From an uncultured Blautia sp. (GTDB taxonomy: Bacteria > Bacillota > Clostridia > Lachnospirales > Lachnospiraceae): DNA of 64,000 nucleotides. Of this stretch, positions 33,041 through 42,788 are shown one piece after another (the first letter of the stretch is position 1; every line of letters begins with the position of its first letter). The position numbers and the translations under genes are program-made. The notes beneath the pieces are model-generated. The model was given only the letters and a program-made list of their open reading frames with translations. It was not told the DNA's origin and did no database searches. The stretch lies in the NCBI GenBank assembly GCA_900540785.1, contig UQHF01000010.1:1-64000 (forward strand), written 5' to 3'.

Positions 33041-34437
33041 TGGGCGATGTATTAAAGAAAGTACCGGTAAGAGAACAGGCTCCTGAAGTTCGTGCAAAGA
33101 ACTTTGAAGAGGTTTGTCTTGGATATAACAAAGAGGAAGCAATGGAAGAGGCAGCACGCTGCATTAACTGTAAAAATGCAAAATGTGTACAGGGCTGTCC
33201 GGTATCTATTAACATTCCGGCATTTATCCATGAAGTAAAAGAAGGAAACATGGAAGCTGCTTATCATGTGATCAGCGAATCCAGCGCACTTCCGGCAGTA
33301 TGCGGACGTGTATGTCCTCAGGAAAGCCAGTGTGAGGGAAAATGTATCCGCGGCATCAAGGGCGAGCCGATTTCCATCGGTAAGCTGGAGCGTTTTGTTG
33401 CAGACTGGGCAAAAGAGAACGGAATCAAACCGGCTCCTGCAAAAGAGAAAAACGGTCATAAAGTTGCGATCATCGGTTCCGGTCCTGCAGGTCTTACCTG
33501 TGCAGGAGACCTTGCAAAAATGGGCTACGATGTAACAATCTTTGAAGCTCTTCACAAAGCAGGCGGCGTTCTTGTATACGGTATTCCGGAATTCCGTCTT
33601 CCAAAAGATAAAGTGGTTGCAGAAGAAGTTGAAAATGTAAAATCTCTTGGCGTTAAAATTGAAACAAATGTTATTATCGGAAAATCCGTAACTATCGATG
33701 AACTTCTGGAAGAAGAAGGCTTTGAGGCGGTATTTATCGGTTCCGGAGCAGGTCTTCCGATGTTTATGGGAATCCCGGGAGAGCAGGCAAACGGCGTATT
33801 CTCCGCAAATGAGTATCTGACACGTAACAATCTTATGAAAGCGTTCCGCGAAGATTATGATACTCCGATCTTCCACGGCAAAAAAGTTGCAGTTGTAGGC
33901 GGCGGAAACGTAGCGATGGACGCTGCAAGAACAGCTCTCCGTCTCGGCGCAGAGGTACATATTATTTACCGTCGTTCTGAGGCTGAGCTTCCGGCACGAG
34001 TTGAGGAAGTTCATCATGCAAAAGAAGAAGGTGTGATCTTCGACCTTCTTACAAACCCGGTAGAGATCCTTACAGACGAAAACGACTGGGTAACAGGAAT
34101 CAAATGTGTGCGTATGGAGCTTGGCGAGCCGGATGCTTCCGGAAGAAGACGTCCTGTGGAAATTCCGGGTTCCGAGTTTGAGATTGAGGTTGACACAGTG
34201 ATCATGTCTCTTGGAACTTCTCCAAACCCGCTGATCTCTTCCACTACGATCGGTCTTGACATTAATAAGAGAAAATGCATCATCGCAGATGAAGAGACAG
34301 GTAAAACATCAAAAGAAGGCGTTTACGCAGGCGGTGACGCCGTTACAGGCGCAGCAACTGTAATTCTTGCTATGGGAGCAGGAAAAGCAGGCGCAAAAGG
34401 TATTGATGAGTTTATCAAAAACAAATATGCAAAATAA
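33040..34437 (+). CDS. nfnB: NfnB / GltA-type NADPH-dependent oxidoreductase subunit
   Basis: A 465-residue FAD and 4Fe-4S flavoprotein, the large subunit of NfnAB; it resembles the glutamate synthase small subunit, the common misannotation. The N terminus binds two clusters (CINCKNAKCVQGCP; CGRVCPQESQCEGKC). The FAD Rossmann motif is IIGSGPAGLTCAGDL and the NAD(P) motif is VVGGGNVAMDAARTALRLG; YAGGDAVTGAATVILAMGAG closes the FAD site. Adjacent nfnA and absence of a glutamate synthase large subunit favour the Nfn role. Followed by a clear terminator. Confidence 0.93.
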   Translation: MGDVLKKVPVREQAPEVRAKNFEEVCLGYNKEEAMEEAARCINCKNAKCVQGCPVSINIPAFIHEVKEGNMEAAYHVISESSALPAVCGRVCPQESQCEGKCIRGIKGEPISIGKLERFVADWAKENGIKPAPAKEKNGHKVAIIGSGPAGLTCAGDLAKMGYDVTIFEALHKAGGVLVYGIPEFRLPKDKVVAEEVENVKSLGVKIETNVIIGKSVTIDELLEEEGFEAVFIGSGAGLPMFMGIPGEQANGVFSANEYLTRNNLMKAFREDYDTPIFHGKKVAVVGGGNVAMDAARTALRLGAEVHIIYRRSEAELPARVEEVHHAKEEGVIFDLLTNPVEILTDENDWVTGIKCVRMELGEPDASGRRRPVEIPGSEFEIEVDTVIMSLGTSPNPLISSTTIGLDINKRKCIIADEETGKTSKEGVYAGGDAVTGAATVILAMGAGKAGAKGIDEFIKNKYAK

Positions 34438-34450
34438 ATAAACGAAACGT

Positions 34451-34489
34451 AAAAACGGAGCTTCCGAAACGGAGCTTCGTTTTTCTTTT
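34451..34489 (+). terminator. nfnAB terminator
   Basis: An 11-bp stem with two G-U pairs (34454-34464 with 34471-34481; AACGGAGCTTC / GGAGCTTCGTT), loop of six bases, then T-rich TTTTCTTTT. Confidence 0.82.
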
Positions 34490-34490
34490 G

Positions 34491-34519
34491 TTGTGTCCCG
34501 GGCATTCCTATGCTATAAT
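34491..34519 (+). promoter_or_regulatory. uppP promoter
   Basis: TTGTGT (34491-34496), 17-base spacer, TATAAT (34514-34519) with TGC extension. It abuts the preceding terminator. Confidence 0.7.
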
Positions 34520-34574
34520 AAGAAACTAAGGGTAAGGGAAATCCTTCCATAAAGTATCAGAAAAGGGAGTACAT

Positions 34575-35450
34575 ATGGCAGCATTATACGTGATTTTATT
34601 AGGAATTTTACAGGGTATTACGGAATTTTTACCGGTGAGCAGCTTCGGACACACAAGCCTGATAGAAAATCTTCTGGGAATGGGGCATGAGGGAGGGATT
34701 CTTTTTGAAACACTTCTTCACGTGGGAACGCTGGTTGCGGTATTTTCCGTCTTTCATAAGGATTTGAAGAGAATCTGGGTCGAGCTTGTGGGTATGGTTA
34801 TGGACATAGTGGGGAATGTATATCTTTTTATCCATAATAAGCGGACAGGTGATTCTCTCCATTATGCAAAAATTGTAAAAGGTACATACAGGCGGCTGAC
34901 TGCGCTTCTTGTAGTTTCCTTTATTCCAACGGCAGTTCTTGGATATACGGCAAGAAGACTGGTACAGCGTACTGCACTTTCTCCTGTTGTGCCGGGGATT
35001 TTTCTTCTTTTAACGGGAGTATGGCTGCTGGTGATAGATCTAAGCAGGGCAGGGGGCAATAAAACTCCGAAAAACTGTGGATACGAAGACGCTATGTGGA
35101 TTGGAATCTGTCAGGGACTTTCTGTTTTTCCAGGGCTTTCCAGATGCGGACTTACAATGGGTGCAGCGCTTTTCTGTGGATTCAGCCGTAAATTTGCAGT
35201 GAAATATTCATTTCTGGTATCAGTTCCTGCCATTATCGGTGCTTTTTTTGTGGAAGTGCCCCAGTTTGCAGCTGCAGATATGAGTGTGGGAACAGGAGCC
35301 ATTTATATCCTCGGTATGGCAGCTTCTGCAGTAACCGGATATTTTCTGATCCATTTTCTTTTAAAGATCACACAGACACTGCCGTTTAAATACTTTGCAT
35401 TTTACTGTTTTTTAGCGGGGATTGCAGGGATCGCAGTAACCTTTGGATAA
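34575..35450 (+). CDS. uppP: Undecaprenyl-diphosphatase (UppP/BacA family, variant motifs)
   Basis: A 291-residue membrane enzyme with about eight hydrophobic segments that recycles undecaprenyl pyrophosphate to the carrier lipid for wall synthesis. Motif 1 reads QGITEFLPVSSFGH: the (E/Q)xxxE glutamates and the histidine are kept, but the residue before GH is Phe instead of Ser/Thr. Motif 2 reads FPGLSRCGLT instead of PGxSRSxxT, keeping the Ser-Arg pair. A longer cytoplasmic loop (residues 70-105) is present. Probably active, but a side branch of the family. AAAGGGAG precedes the ATG. Confidence 0.85.
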   Translation: MAALYVILLGILQGITEFLPVSSFGHTSLIENLLGMGHEGGILFETLLHVGTLVAVFSVFHKDLKRIWVELVGMVMDIVGNVYLFIHNKRTGDSLHYAKIVKGTYRRLTALLVVSFIPTAVLGYTARRLVQRTALSPVVPGIFLLLTGVWLLVIDLSRAGGNKTPKNCGYEDAMWIGICQGLSVFPGLSRCGLTMGAALFCGFSRKFAVKYSFLVSVPAIIGAFFVEVPQFAAADMSVGTGAIYILGMAASAVTGYFLIHFLLKITQTLPFKYFAFYCFLAGIAGIAVTFG

Positions 35451-35532
35451 TGGATAGTTGTGAACTGTTACGATAAATCTGTCTGAATGACAGAAGAACA
35501 TAAATTTATTTTCAGGGAGGGAAGCTTTTCAT

Positions 35533-38112
35533 ATGGCAGCTTCAAAGACGAACAGAAACAAAAAGAAAACAACGAAAAAGAAACAGCAGACTTCCAGTGG
35601 GTTTCAGACGGAGATCATTCTTCTGGTAATTCTTGCAGCATCTATCATTCTTCTGGCAAGTGCTTTTGGAATGGGAGGAATTGTGGGAAACGCGATCAGC
35701 AGCTTCCTTTTTGGAGCAATGGGACTTCTGGCATATATATTTCCGGTGCTGCTCTTTATTGGAGCGGCATTTCTCCTTTCTAATCGCAGCAACCGTCTGG
35801 CTTACAAAAAAGTTCTGGCTGGAGCGGCATTTTTTATTTTCCTCTGCGGACTTGTTCAGCTCCTCACAGAAGGATATATGCAAAGTACCACATTGATGGA
35901 CTATTACCACCTCTGCTCGGATTACCGAACAGGAGGCGGCGTGATCGGAGGAGCAATCTGCATTTCCACTACCTCTGCTTTTGGTGTGGTCGGAGGATAT
36001 GTTATTATTATTCTTGTTCTTCTGGTAAGTCTCATTATTATTACCCAGCGTTCCTTTTTTGAGTTTTTCTATCAGTTAATAGACAGCTTACTGGGGTTTG
36101 TCAAAGGAAGACACGAAGAATATATGGAAGGACAGCCGGAGAGAGAATTAAAAAAAGAACTTCGGGAGAAACAGAGGCGTCAGCTTAAAGAAGAAAAAAG
36201 AGCCCGCCATATCCGTGAACTGGAGGAAGCCCTTGCCGAAGAAGAGGCTATGGAGGAAGAGGAGTTTTCAGAAGAAGAGAGAAAGCCTCAGAAGCAGAAG
36301 AAAAAAGGAGGTTTTCTCGAGGGAACAAAGCTGATTCCGGATAAGGAGGAGGAAAAAGAAGAAGCCCAGGAAGAGGATACGGTGTCTGTAGACGCAAAAC
36401 CTGTGGGACAGGGAGAAATGGAATTTCGCATTCACCGTTCAGAGCCGCAGCCAGCAGAAGAACCAGAGGAAGCGTGGGAAGAGGACGGAGAAGCGGAACC
36501 GGAGATTTCTCCAGAACTGGAATATAAGGAAGAAGTGCCTGCACCGAGACAGGCGTCTAAAAATCCGAAATCCTCTCAGACAGAAATTGAGACAGGGATT
36601 CGCAATATTCAGCATGAGATAGAGAGCAGGGAGCCAAAAGAAAAAAAAGAGTATCAGTTTCCGCCTCTTAAACTTTTAAAAAGAGGAGACGGAAAAGCGC
36701 AGGGAGATTCTGACGCTCACTTAAGAAAGACGGCGAAAAAACTTCAGGATACCCTTCATAATTTTGGAGTGAATGTAACTGTCACAAATGTAAGCTGCGG
36801 TCCTACTGTAACAAGATATGAGCTGCAGCCGGAGCAGGGAGTGAAGGTGAGCCGAATCGTAGGGCTTGCAGACGATATTAAGCTGAACCTTGCAGCAGCG
36901 GATATTCGAATCGAAGCGCCGATCCCGGGAAAAGCGGCAGTGGGGATTGAAGTGCCAAATAAGGAAAACAGCGCGGTTATGCTCCGTGACCTTCTGCAGT
37001 CAGAAGAGTTTAAAAATGCAAAATCAAAGCTTTCTTTTGCAGCAGGAAAGGATATAGCAGGAAAACCGGTGGTGACAGACATTGCAAAGATGCCTCACCT
37101 TCTCATTGCAGGGGCAACCGGTTCCGGTAAATCTGTATGCATCAATACGCTGATCATCAGCATTTTATATAAGGCAACTCCAGATGAAGTAAAACTGATC
37201 ATGATCGACCCGAAAGTGGTGGAACTCAGCGTATATAATGGAATTCCCCATCTTTTCATTCCGGTTGTCACAGATCCGAAAAAAGCGGCAGGAGCTTTAA
37301 ACTGGGCAGTATCGGAGATGAGCAGCCGTTATAATACTTTTGCAGAGTATGGGGTACGAAATCTTGGAGAATATAATCGTAAGATTGAAAAGATGACCAT
37401 TCCGGAAGGGGAAGAAAAACCGGAAAAAATGCCGCAGATCGTGATTATCGTGGACGAGCTTGCAGACCTTATGATGGTAGCGCCGGGAGAGGTGGAAGAC
37501 GCCATCTGCCGTCTTGCGCAGCTTGCCAGAGCAGCCGGAATTCACCTGATCATTGCCACACAGCGTCCTTCTGTCAATGTTATCACAGGACTCATTAAGG
37601 CAAATATGCCGTCGCGCATCGCTTTTTCTGTTTCATCAGGAGTGGATTCCAGAACGATTCTTGATATGAACGGTGCAGAAAAGCTGCTCGGAAAAGGAGA
37701 CATGCTGTTCTATCCGCAGGGCTATCAGAAGCCTGCCCGTCTGCAGGGGGCGTTCGTTTCCGATGAGGAAGTAAGCAGCGTAGTCGGTTTCCTTACAGAT
37801 AAAAATCCAAAGCCGGAATACGATCCTCAGATAGAAAAACAGGTAAATACAGCCGGCATTTCCGCGATGGGTGTTCCTGGTAGCGGCGATGACCGAGATA
37901 TTTATTTTGAAGAAGCAGGAAAATTTATAATCGAAAAAGAAAAAGCTTCCATAGGAATGCTGCAGAGAATGTTTAAAATTGGATTTAACCGTGCGGCGAG
38001 AATTATGGATCAGCTTTCCGATGCCGGAGTTGTGGGTCCGGAAGAGGGTACAAAACCAAGAAAGGTGTTGATGTCTCTGGAGGAATTTCAGAGTTATCTG
38101 GAGGAATCATAA
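35533..38112 (+). CDS. ftsK: DNA translocase FtsK/SpoIIIE
   Basis: An 859-residue septal DNA pump that clears chromosomes during division or moves the chromosome into the forespore. Four hydrophobic segments occupy about residues 30-185. A long acidic, Glu/Lys-rich linker (about 205-385) follows. The motor domain has Walker A GATGSGKS (527-534), Walker B IIVDELADLMM and RPSVNVITGLIKANMPSRIAF. The C-terminal gamma winged helix (about 795-859; FKIGFNRAARIMDQLSDAGVVG) reads KOPS-like sites. GGGAGGG precedes the ATG. The stop abuts the rlmH ATG with no spacer. Confidence 0.95.
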   Translation: MAASKTNRNKKKTTKKKQQTSSGFQTEIILLVILAASIILLASAFGMGGIVGNAISSFLFGAMGLLAYIFPVLLFIGAAFLLSNRSNRLAYKKVLAGAAFFIFLCGLVQLLTEGYMQSTTLMDYYHLCSDYRTGGGVIGGAICISTTSAFGVVGGYVIIILVLLVSLIIITQRSFFEFFYQLIDSLLGFVKGRHEEYMEGQPERELKKELREKQRRQLKEEKRARHIRELEEALAEEEAMEEEEFSEEERKPQKQKKKGGFLEGTKLIPDKEEEKEEAQEEDTVSVDAKPVGQGEMEFRIHRSEPQPAEEPEEAWEEDGEAEPEISPELEYKEEVPAPRQASKNPKSSQTEIETGIRNIQHEIESREPKEKKEYQFPPLKLLKRGDGKAQGDSDAHLRKTAKKLQDTLHNFGVNVTVTNVSCGPTVTRYELQPEQGVKVSRIVGLADDIKLNLAAADIRIEAPIPGKAAVGIEVPNKENSAVMLRDLLQSEEFKNAKSKLSFAAGKDIAGKPVVTDIAKMPHLLIAGATGSGKSVCINTLIISILYKATPDEVKLIMIDPKVVELSVYNGIPHLFIPVVTDPKKAAGALNWAVSEMSSRYNTFAEYGVRNLGEYNRKIEKMTIPEGEEKPEKMPQIVIIVDELADLMMVAPGEVEDAICRLAQLARAAGIHLIIATQRPSVNVITGLIKANMPSRIAFSVSSGVDSRTILDMNGAEKLLGKGDMLFYPQGYQKPARLQGAFVSDEEVSSVVGFLTDKNPKPEYDPQIEKQVNTAGISAMGVPGSGDDRDIYFEEAGKFIIEKEKASIGMLQRMFKIGFNRAARIMDQLSDAGVVGPEEGTKPRKVLMSLEEFQSYLEES

Positions 38113-38592
38113 ATGAAAATAACTGTGATAACGGTAGGAAAAATAAAAGAAAAGTATCTGCGGGATGCTATCAGTGAGTACAGTAAGCGTCTGAGCCGTT
38201 ACTGCAAGCTTGAGATTGTGGAGGTGGCAGATGAGAAAACACCGGACAATGCAAGCGAGACCGTGGAAAATCAGATCCGCCAAAAAGAGGCGGAACGTAT
38301 TTTAAAGTATATTAAAGAAGATTCTTATGTGATCACTCTGGAGATCAACGGAAAAATGCTGGATTCTCCGGGACTTGCAGAGAAAATAGAAAATCTTGGA
38401 ACAAAGGGCGAGAGCCATCTTACCTTTGTGATCGGCGGCTCCATAGGGCTTGGGGAGGAAGTTTTGAAGCGCTCGGATTTCGGACTGAGCTTTTCCAAAA
38501 TGACGTTTCCCCATCAGCTTATGCGGGTGATCCTTCTGGAACAGATATACAGAAGCTTTCGCATTATAAATGGAGAGCCGTATCATAAATAA
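38113..38592 (+). CDS. rlmH: 23S rRNA (pseudouridine1915-N3)-methyltransferase RlmH
   Basis: A 159-residue SPOUT methyltransferase acting on the pseudouridine in helix 69 of 23S rRNA in assembled ribosomes. The N terminus KITVITVGKIKEKYLRDAI and the knot region HLTFVIGGSIGLGEEVLKRSD plus FPHQLMRVILLEQIYRSFRI are diagnostic. Length is exactly that of the family. It begins immediately after the ftsK stop, using GGAGG in the ftsK tail. Confidence 0.97.
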   Translation: MKITVITVGKIKEKYLRDAISEYSKRLSRYCKLEIVEVADEKTPDNASETVENQIRQKEAERILKYIKEDSYVITLEINGKMLDSPGLAEKIENLGTKGESHLTFVIGGSIGLGEEVLKRSDFGLSFSKMTFPHQLMRVILLEQIYRSFRIINGEPYHK

Positions 38593-38614
38593 GAGAATAA
38601 TGGGAGGGCAGACT

Positions 38615-39169
38615 ATGACAGCAGTGATTATTATCGGCGCAGTTTTATCAGCAGCAGTATTGTGGGGAATCAGTTCCTATAACGGGTTTGTTGCACTACG
38701 CAATAAAACGGAGGAAGCATTTTCCGCTATGGACGTATCTTTGAAAAAACGGTATGATTTGATTCCCAATTATGTAGAGACTGTAAAGGGATATGCAAAA
38801 CATGAATCAGAAACACTGGAAAAGGTAGTGAGCGCCAGAAATATGGCAATGACAGCAGAGGCACCAAAGGAGCGTATGCAAAATGATAATATTCTTACGG
38901 GAAGTCTGCGCTCCCTTTTTGCGATTGCGGAAAATTATCCTGACTTAAAAGCCAACACAAATTTTACAGAGCTTCAGAATCAGTTGTCAGAAATTGAAGA
39001 AGAAATCGCAGGGGCAAGAAGATATTATAATGGTGTGGTAAACAAGTATAATACAAAGACGGAAATGTTCCCCGGAAATATCCTTGCCAAAATGTTTCAT
39101 TTTGAAAGAAAACCTCTTTTTGAGGTGGAAGAGAGCGAAGAGAGGAAAAATGTAAAAGTATCATTTTAA
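38615..39169 (+). CDS. lemA: LemA family protein
   Basis: A 184-residue protein with one N-terminal membrane segment (about 2-22) and a long helical extracellular or periplasmic-side domain (SSYNGFVALRNKTEEAFSAMDVSLKKRYDLIPNYVETVKGY), diagnostic of LemA. Its function is unknown; LemA genes often sit next to DUF2207 or TPM (YgcG) membrane proteins, as here. I chose ATG 38615 after GGGAGGGC; an ATG at 38600 is less well spaced. DUF2207 follows after 18 bases, so the two are probably co-expressed. Confidence 0.9.
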   Translation: MTAVIIIGAVLSAAVLWGISSYNGFVALRNKTEEAFSAMDVSLKKRYDLIPNYVETVKGYAKHESETLEKVVSARNMAMTAEAPKERMQNDNILTGSLRSLFAIAENYPDLKANTNFTELQNQLSEIEEEIAGARRYYNGVVNKYNTKTEMFPGNILAKMFHFERKPLFEVEESEERKNVKVSF

Positions 39170-39187
39170 AAGGAAGGGGAGCCGCCT

Positions 39188-41158
39188 GTGAAAAAGAAGA
39201 TAAAAAACTATTTTTGGATTGTCGTATGGGTTGTTCTGTTTCTTGTAACCGGAAATTTCAGTATTCTGGGACAGATATTTCCCGGGAAATCAGAGGCGCA
39301 GGAAGTATCGGAAGACGTATTTATGGATACCACCTCCTATTCTACAGAAATTGAAGTACAGGATAATAATTCCTATCTGGTACGGGAAAATATCGACGTG
39401 TTCTTTTCTTTGAAAAGACATGGGATTTACCGGTATATTCCGCAGAAGGGAAGGATTTCTCACCTTGAAGAAAACGGAGAAGTAAAAGAAATTCCCTACT
39501 ATGCTTCTTTTGATGAGATAGAAGCGTCAGAAGAGCTTTATGTAACATCAGAAAACGGAAATAAAGTACTGCGTCTGGGAGATCCAGATGAGGGAGCACA
39601 GGTGGAGGGGGCTCAGGAGTACAATCTTCAGTATCATGTAACGCCGATAACTTCAAAGGGCTATGCAGACGCGTACTACAATATTTTTCCAACCGGGTGG
39701 CAAAATGAAATTCCGTCAGGAAGTACATTTACAATTCATTTTCCAAAAGAATTTGACAAAGCACGGTTTCAGATTTATTACGGACAGTACGGAGAGCGAC
39801 TGGACGGAACGGATATAGTGGATCTTGCCTGGAATGGAAATACGGTATCTGGCATATTAAAAGCTCCCCTTCCTGTTGGAACCGGCATGACGTTTTATGT
39901 TCCTATGGAAGAGGGATATTTTCAAAATACTGCCTCTGTAAGCGAAATAAATATCCTGCTTTTGAGCATCAGCGGGATTTCTCTTCTGGTCCTGATCCTT
40001 CTGTTCTGGTTTTTCGGGAAAGACAATATGATCATTCCTTCTGTGCAGTTTCAGCCGCCGGAAGGTTTTGACAGCGCTGCAGTGGGGTATATTATTGATG
40101 GAGATGTATCGGATAAAGACGTTATGTCACTTATTCTTTTCTGGGCAGACAAGGGGTATATGAAGATTCAGGAGACAGAGGAGCTGGAGCTTTCTTTTAT
40201 CAAGCTTTCTGAGCTGCCTGATGACGCGCCAAAATATGAGAAAGAATTTTTTACCGGAATTTTCGGAAAACACGCGCCTGCAGGAAAAAAAGTGAAAATA
40301 AGCAATCTCAGGTACAGAATGGCAACGACGTTCTCAAGAACAAAAGCGTGGATTGAGGAAAATTACAAAGAAAAGGTATATACAAAAGCTTCCAGAAGAG
40401 CAAGGATCGGAGCCGGATTTTTAAGCTGTATTCCTGTATTTTTTTCTATTTTTATTCTTATGAAGATGACTATGACAAATCTCCTTATCCTGGTTCTGCC
40501 GGCGCTGTATCTCACCGGGCTTGTGATTTTCAGTCATACTGTAGACTACTGGTATGCGACTGCCAGAAAATCCCGGATACTTATGGGAAGTATTTCTGTA
40601 GCTATGAGCGTGACTTCGGTCGTTTCCCTTGTAGTTATTTATGGTATCGCAATGCTTAAAGGAGATATGCTGAATTTCTTCCCCGGACTTTTAGCAGCCG
40701 GTGCTGCGGCATGTGCAGGTCTTGCTTTTACAGGATTTATGAAAAAGCGTACAGAGGAATGTTCTGAGTGGATCGGGCGTCTTTTAGGGCTTCGTGATTT
40801 TATTGAGACAGCAGAGCTGGAGAGAATGCAGGTAATCGCAAAAGATTCGCCGCAGCTTTTTTATCATATTCTTCCTTTTGCCTATGTATTTGGTCTTACA
40901 GATATTTTACTCGACAAAATGAAGGATTTGACGCTTCCTTCTCCGGACTGGTATGAGACACAGGTACCTTATACGCATTTTGATCATTATACGATGCACA
41001 GAATGATGCACGCAGATATGGATTATGCGGCGACAACGATTTCCACACCAAAGCCTTCCGAATCTTCCGGTGGAAGCAGCGGCTCCTCCGGCGGTTTCTC
41101 AGGCGGAGGCGGATTTTCCGGCGGAGGCTTCGGTGGAGGTGGAGGCGGAAGCTGGTAA
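39188..41158 (+). CDS. DUF2207 domain membrane protein with Gly/Ser tail
   Basis: A 656-residue membrane protein. An N-terminal signal or anchor (about 8-27) precedes an extracellular DUF2207 region (about 45-250, including NIDVFFSLKRHGIYRYIPQ), a membrane helix (about 256-278), a cytoplasmic winged-helix-like portion (about 295-400) and further helices (about 415-520). The C terminus is the glycine-rich SGGFSGGGGFSGGGFGGGGG, frequent in DUF2207 and TPM proteins. Start GTG or ATG: GTG at 39188 has AAGGGGAG upstream. Function is unknown; pairing with lemA suggests an envelope role. Confidence 0.85.
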   Translation: MKKKIKNYFWIVVWVVLFLVTGNFSILGQIFPGKSEAQEVSEDVFMDTTSYSTEIEVQDNNSYLVRENIDVFFSLKRHGIYRYIPQKGRISHLEENGEVKEIPYYASFDEIEASEELYVTSENGNKVLRLGDPDEGAQVEGAQEYNLQYHVTPITSKGYADAYYNIFPTGWQNEIPSGSTFTIHFPKEFDKARFQIYYGQYGERLDGTDIVDLAWNGNTVSGILKAPLPVGTGMTFYVPMEEGYFQNTASVSEINILLLSISGISLLVLILLFWFFGKDNMIIPSVQFQPPEGFDSAAVGYIIDGDVSDKDVMSLILFWADKGYMKIQETEELELSFIKLSELPDDAPKYEKEFFTGIFGKHAPAGKKVKISNLRYRMATTFSRTKAWIEENYKEKVYTKASRRARIGAGFLSCIPVFFSIFILMKMTMTNLLILVLPALYLTGLVIFSHTVDYWYATARKSRILMGSISVAMSVTSVVSLVVIYGIAMLKGDMLNFFPGLLAAGAAACAGLAFTGFMKKRTEECSEWIGRLLGLRDFIETAELERMQVIAKDSPQLFYHILPFAYVFGLTDILLDKMKDLTLPSPDWYETQVPYTHFDHYTMHRMMHADMDYAATTISTPKPSESSGGSSGSSGGFSGGGGFSGGGFGGGGGGSW

Positions 41159-41174
41159 GAAACGGAGGAATAAC

Positions 41175-42788
41175 ATGGCAAAAACATTTTATACAAATGG
41201 AACGATTCTCACAATGAATGAAAACAGCCTTTACGCAGAAGCCGTATGTGTAAAAGGCGGGAGGATTCTTTCTGTTGGAACAGAAAAAGAGGTAATGGCA
41301 GACAAAGAAGCAGGAGATGAGGTGGTAGATTTACACGGGAAAACCATGATGCCCGGTTTCATTGACGCACATTCTCATTTTGCAGGCGCTGCCAATGCCA
41401 TGCTTCAGTGTGATCTATCTTTCTGCGAAAGCTTCTCAGATATAATAAGAGAAATGAAAAAATTTGCAGAAGAAAGAAATCTTACAGAAGAAGAGTGGAT
41501 CATCGGAAGAAATTATGACCAGAATTTTCTGAAGGAAAAAAGACATCCGGATAAATCTGTTCTGGACGAGATCAGCAGAGAACACCCGGTATTAATCGTA
41601 CACGCGTCCTCCCATATGGGTGTTGCCAACAGCAAAGCTCTAAAAATGCAGGGAATCGATGAAAAGACAGAGGACTGTCCGGGAGGAAAATACGGAAGAA
41701 CAGAGAATACACGGATACCGGACGGCTATATGGAAGAAAAAGCATTTTTGAATTTCCAGTCGAAGCTTTCCATGACCTCTGTGGAAAAACTGATGGAACT
41801 GCTCGTGAAAGCGCAGACTATGTACGCTTCCTACGGTATTACCACCGTGCAGGACGGCATGGTCGGAAAACCTTTGTTTCAACTGCTGAAATGCGCGGCA
41901 GAACAGGGGCTTTTCAAACTGGATATAGTGGGTTTCGCAGACATTACCACCATGTCCGATATTTTTGAGAAAGAGCCGGATTATGCAGAACGTTACTGCG
42001 GACATTTCAAGATGGGCGGCTTTAAAATTTTCCTGGACGGTTCTCCTCAGGGAAAAACTGCCTGGACTTCAAAGCCGTATGAAGGAGAAGAGGATTACTG
42101 CGGTTATCCCATTTATACAGACGAAAAACTGGAGGAATATATTGAACTGGCGCTTCATAAAAAGAAACAGCTTCTTGCCCACTGTAATGGCGATGCAGCG
42201 GCAGAACAGTATATTACACAGTTTGAAGCAGCGATGGGAAAACTGGGCGAAAAAGACAGCCACCGCGCAGTGATGGTACACGCCCAGCTTGTAAGAGAAG
42301 ACCAGTTAAAGAGAATGGCAGAAATGCAGATGATGCCAAGCTTTTTTGTGGTGCATACCTATTACTGGGGAGATATTCATGTAAAGAATTTCGGGCGGGA
42401 GAGAGGAAGTCAGATTTCGCCTGTAAAATCAGCCGTAAAAAACCACATGAAATATACCTTTCACCAGGATACGCCTGTTGTTCCTCCGGATATGCTCCGT
42501 ACCGTATGGAGCGCAGTGAACCGCATTTCAAAATCCGATCAGAGTATTGGAAAAAATCAACGGGTTTCTGTGATGGAAGCATTAAAAGCCATCACGGTAT
42601 ACGCGGCGTATCAGTATTTTGAAGAAGAGGAAAAGGGAACGATTGAAAAAGGAAAGAAAGCAGACTTTGTAATATTAAGTGAAGATCCACTGGAAACAGA
42701 GCCGGAAAAACTGACATCGATCCAGGTTCTTATGACAGTCAAAGAAAATGAAGTGGTTTATGAAACCGCAGATTTCAATAAAAATTGA
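41175..42788 (+). CDS. YtcJ-like metal-dependent amidohydrolase
   Basis: A 537-residue amidohydrolase (Amidohydro_3 group). After a beta-sandwich start (FYTNGTILTMNENSLYAEAV) it has the metal-binding HxH in MMPGFIDAHSHFAGA, a downstream HASSHMG, LLAHCNGDAA and the C-terminal GTIEKGKKADFVILSEDPL typical of YtcJ-like enzymes. Substrate is unknown; relatives hydrolyse N-substituted amides or formamides. I chose ATG 41175 with GGAGGAA upstream; the frame continues open 150 bases into the DUF2207 gene without a start signal. No signal peptide, so cytoplasmic. Confidence 0.88.
   Translation: MAKTFYTNGTILTMNENSLYAEAVCVKGGRILSVGTEKEVMADKEAGDEVVDLHGKTMMPGFIDAHSHFAGAANAMLQCDLSFCESFSDIIREMKKFAEERNLTEEEWIIGRNYDQNFLKEKRHPDKSVLDEISREHPVLIVHASSHMGVANSKALKMQGIDEKTEDCPGGKYGRTENTRIPDGYMEEKAFLNFQSKLSMTSVEKLMELLVKAQTMYASYGITTVQDGMVGKPLFQLLKCAAEQGLFKLDIVGFADITTMSDIFEKEPDYAERYCGHFKMGGFKIFLDGSPQGKTAWTSKPYEGEEDYCGYPIYTDEKLEEYIELALHKKKQLLAHCNGDAAAEQYITQFEAAMGKLGEKDSHRAVMVHAQLVREDQLKRMAEMQMMPSFFVVHTYYWGDIHVKNFGRERGSQISPVKSAVKNHMKYTFHQDTPVVPPDMLRTVWSAVNRISKSDQSIGKNQRVSVMEALKAITVYAAYQYFEEEEKGTIEKGKKADFVILSEDPLETEPEKLTSIQVLMTVKENEVVYETADFNKN

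Noticed and set aside
33052..34017. 321-codon minus-strand frame opposite nfnB
   Set aside because: Cys/Phe-rich shadow of a conserved flavoprotein gene; no start signal or domain.
33040..34437. Glutamate synthase small subunit
   Set aside because: The protein resembles GltD, but the adjacent nfnA gene and absence of a glutamate synthase large subunit favour NfnB.
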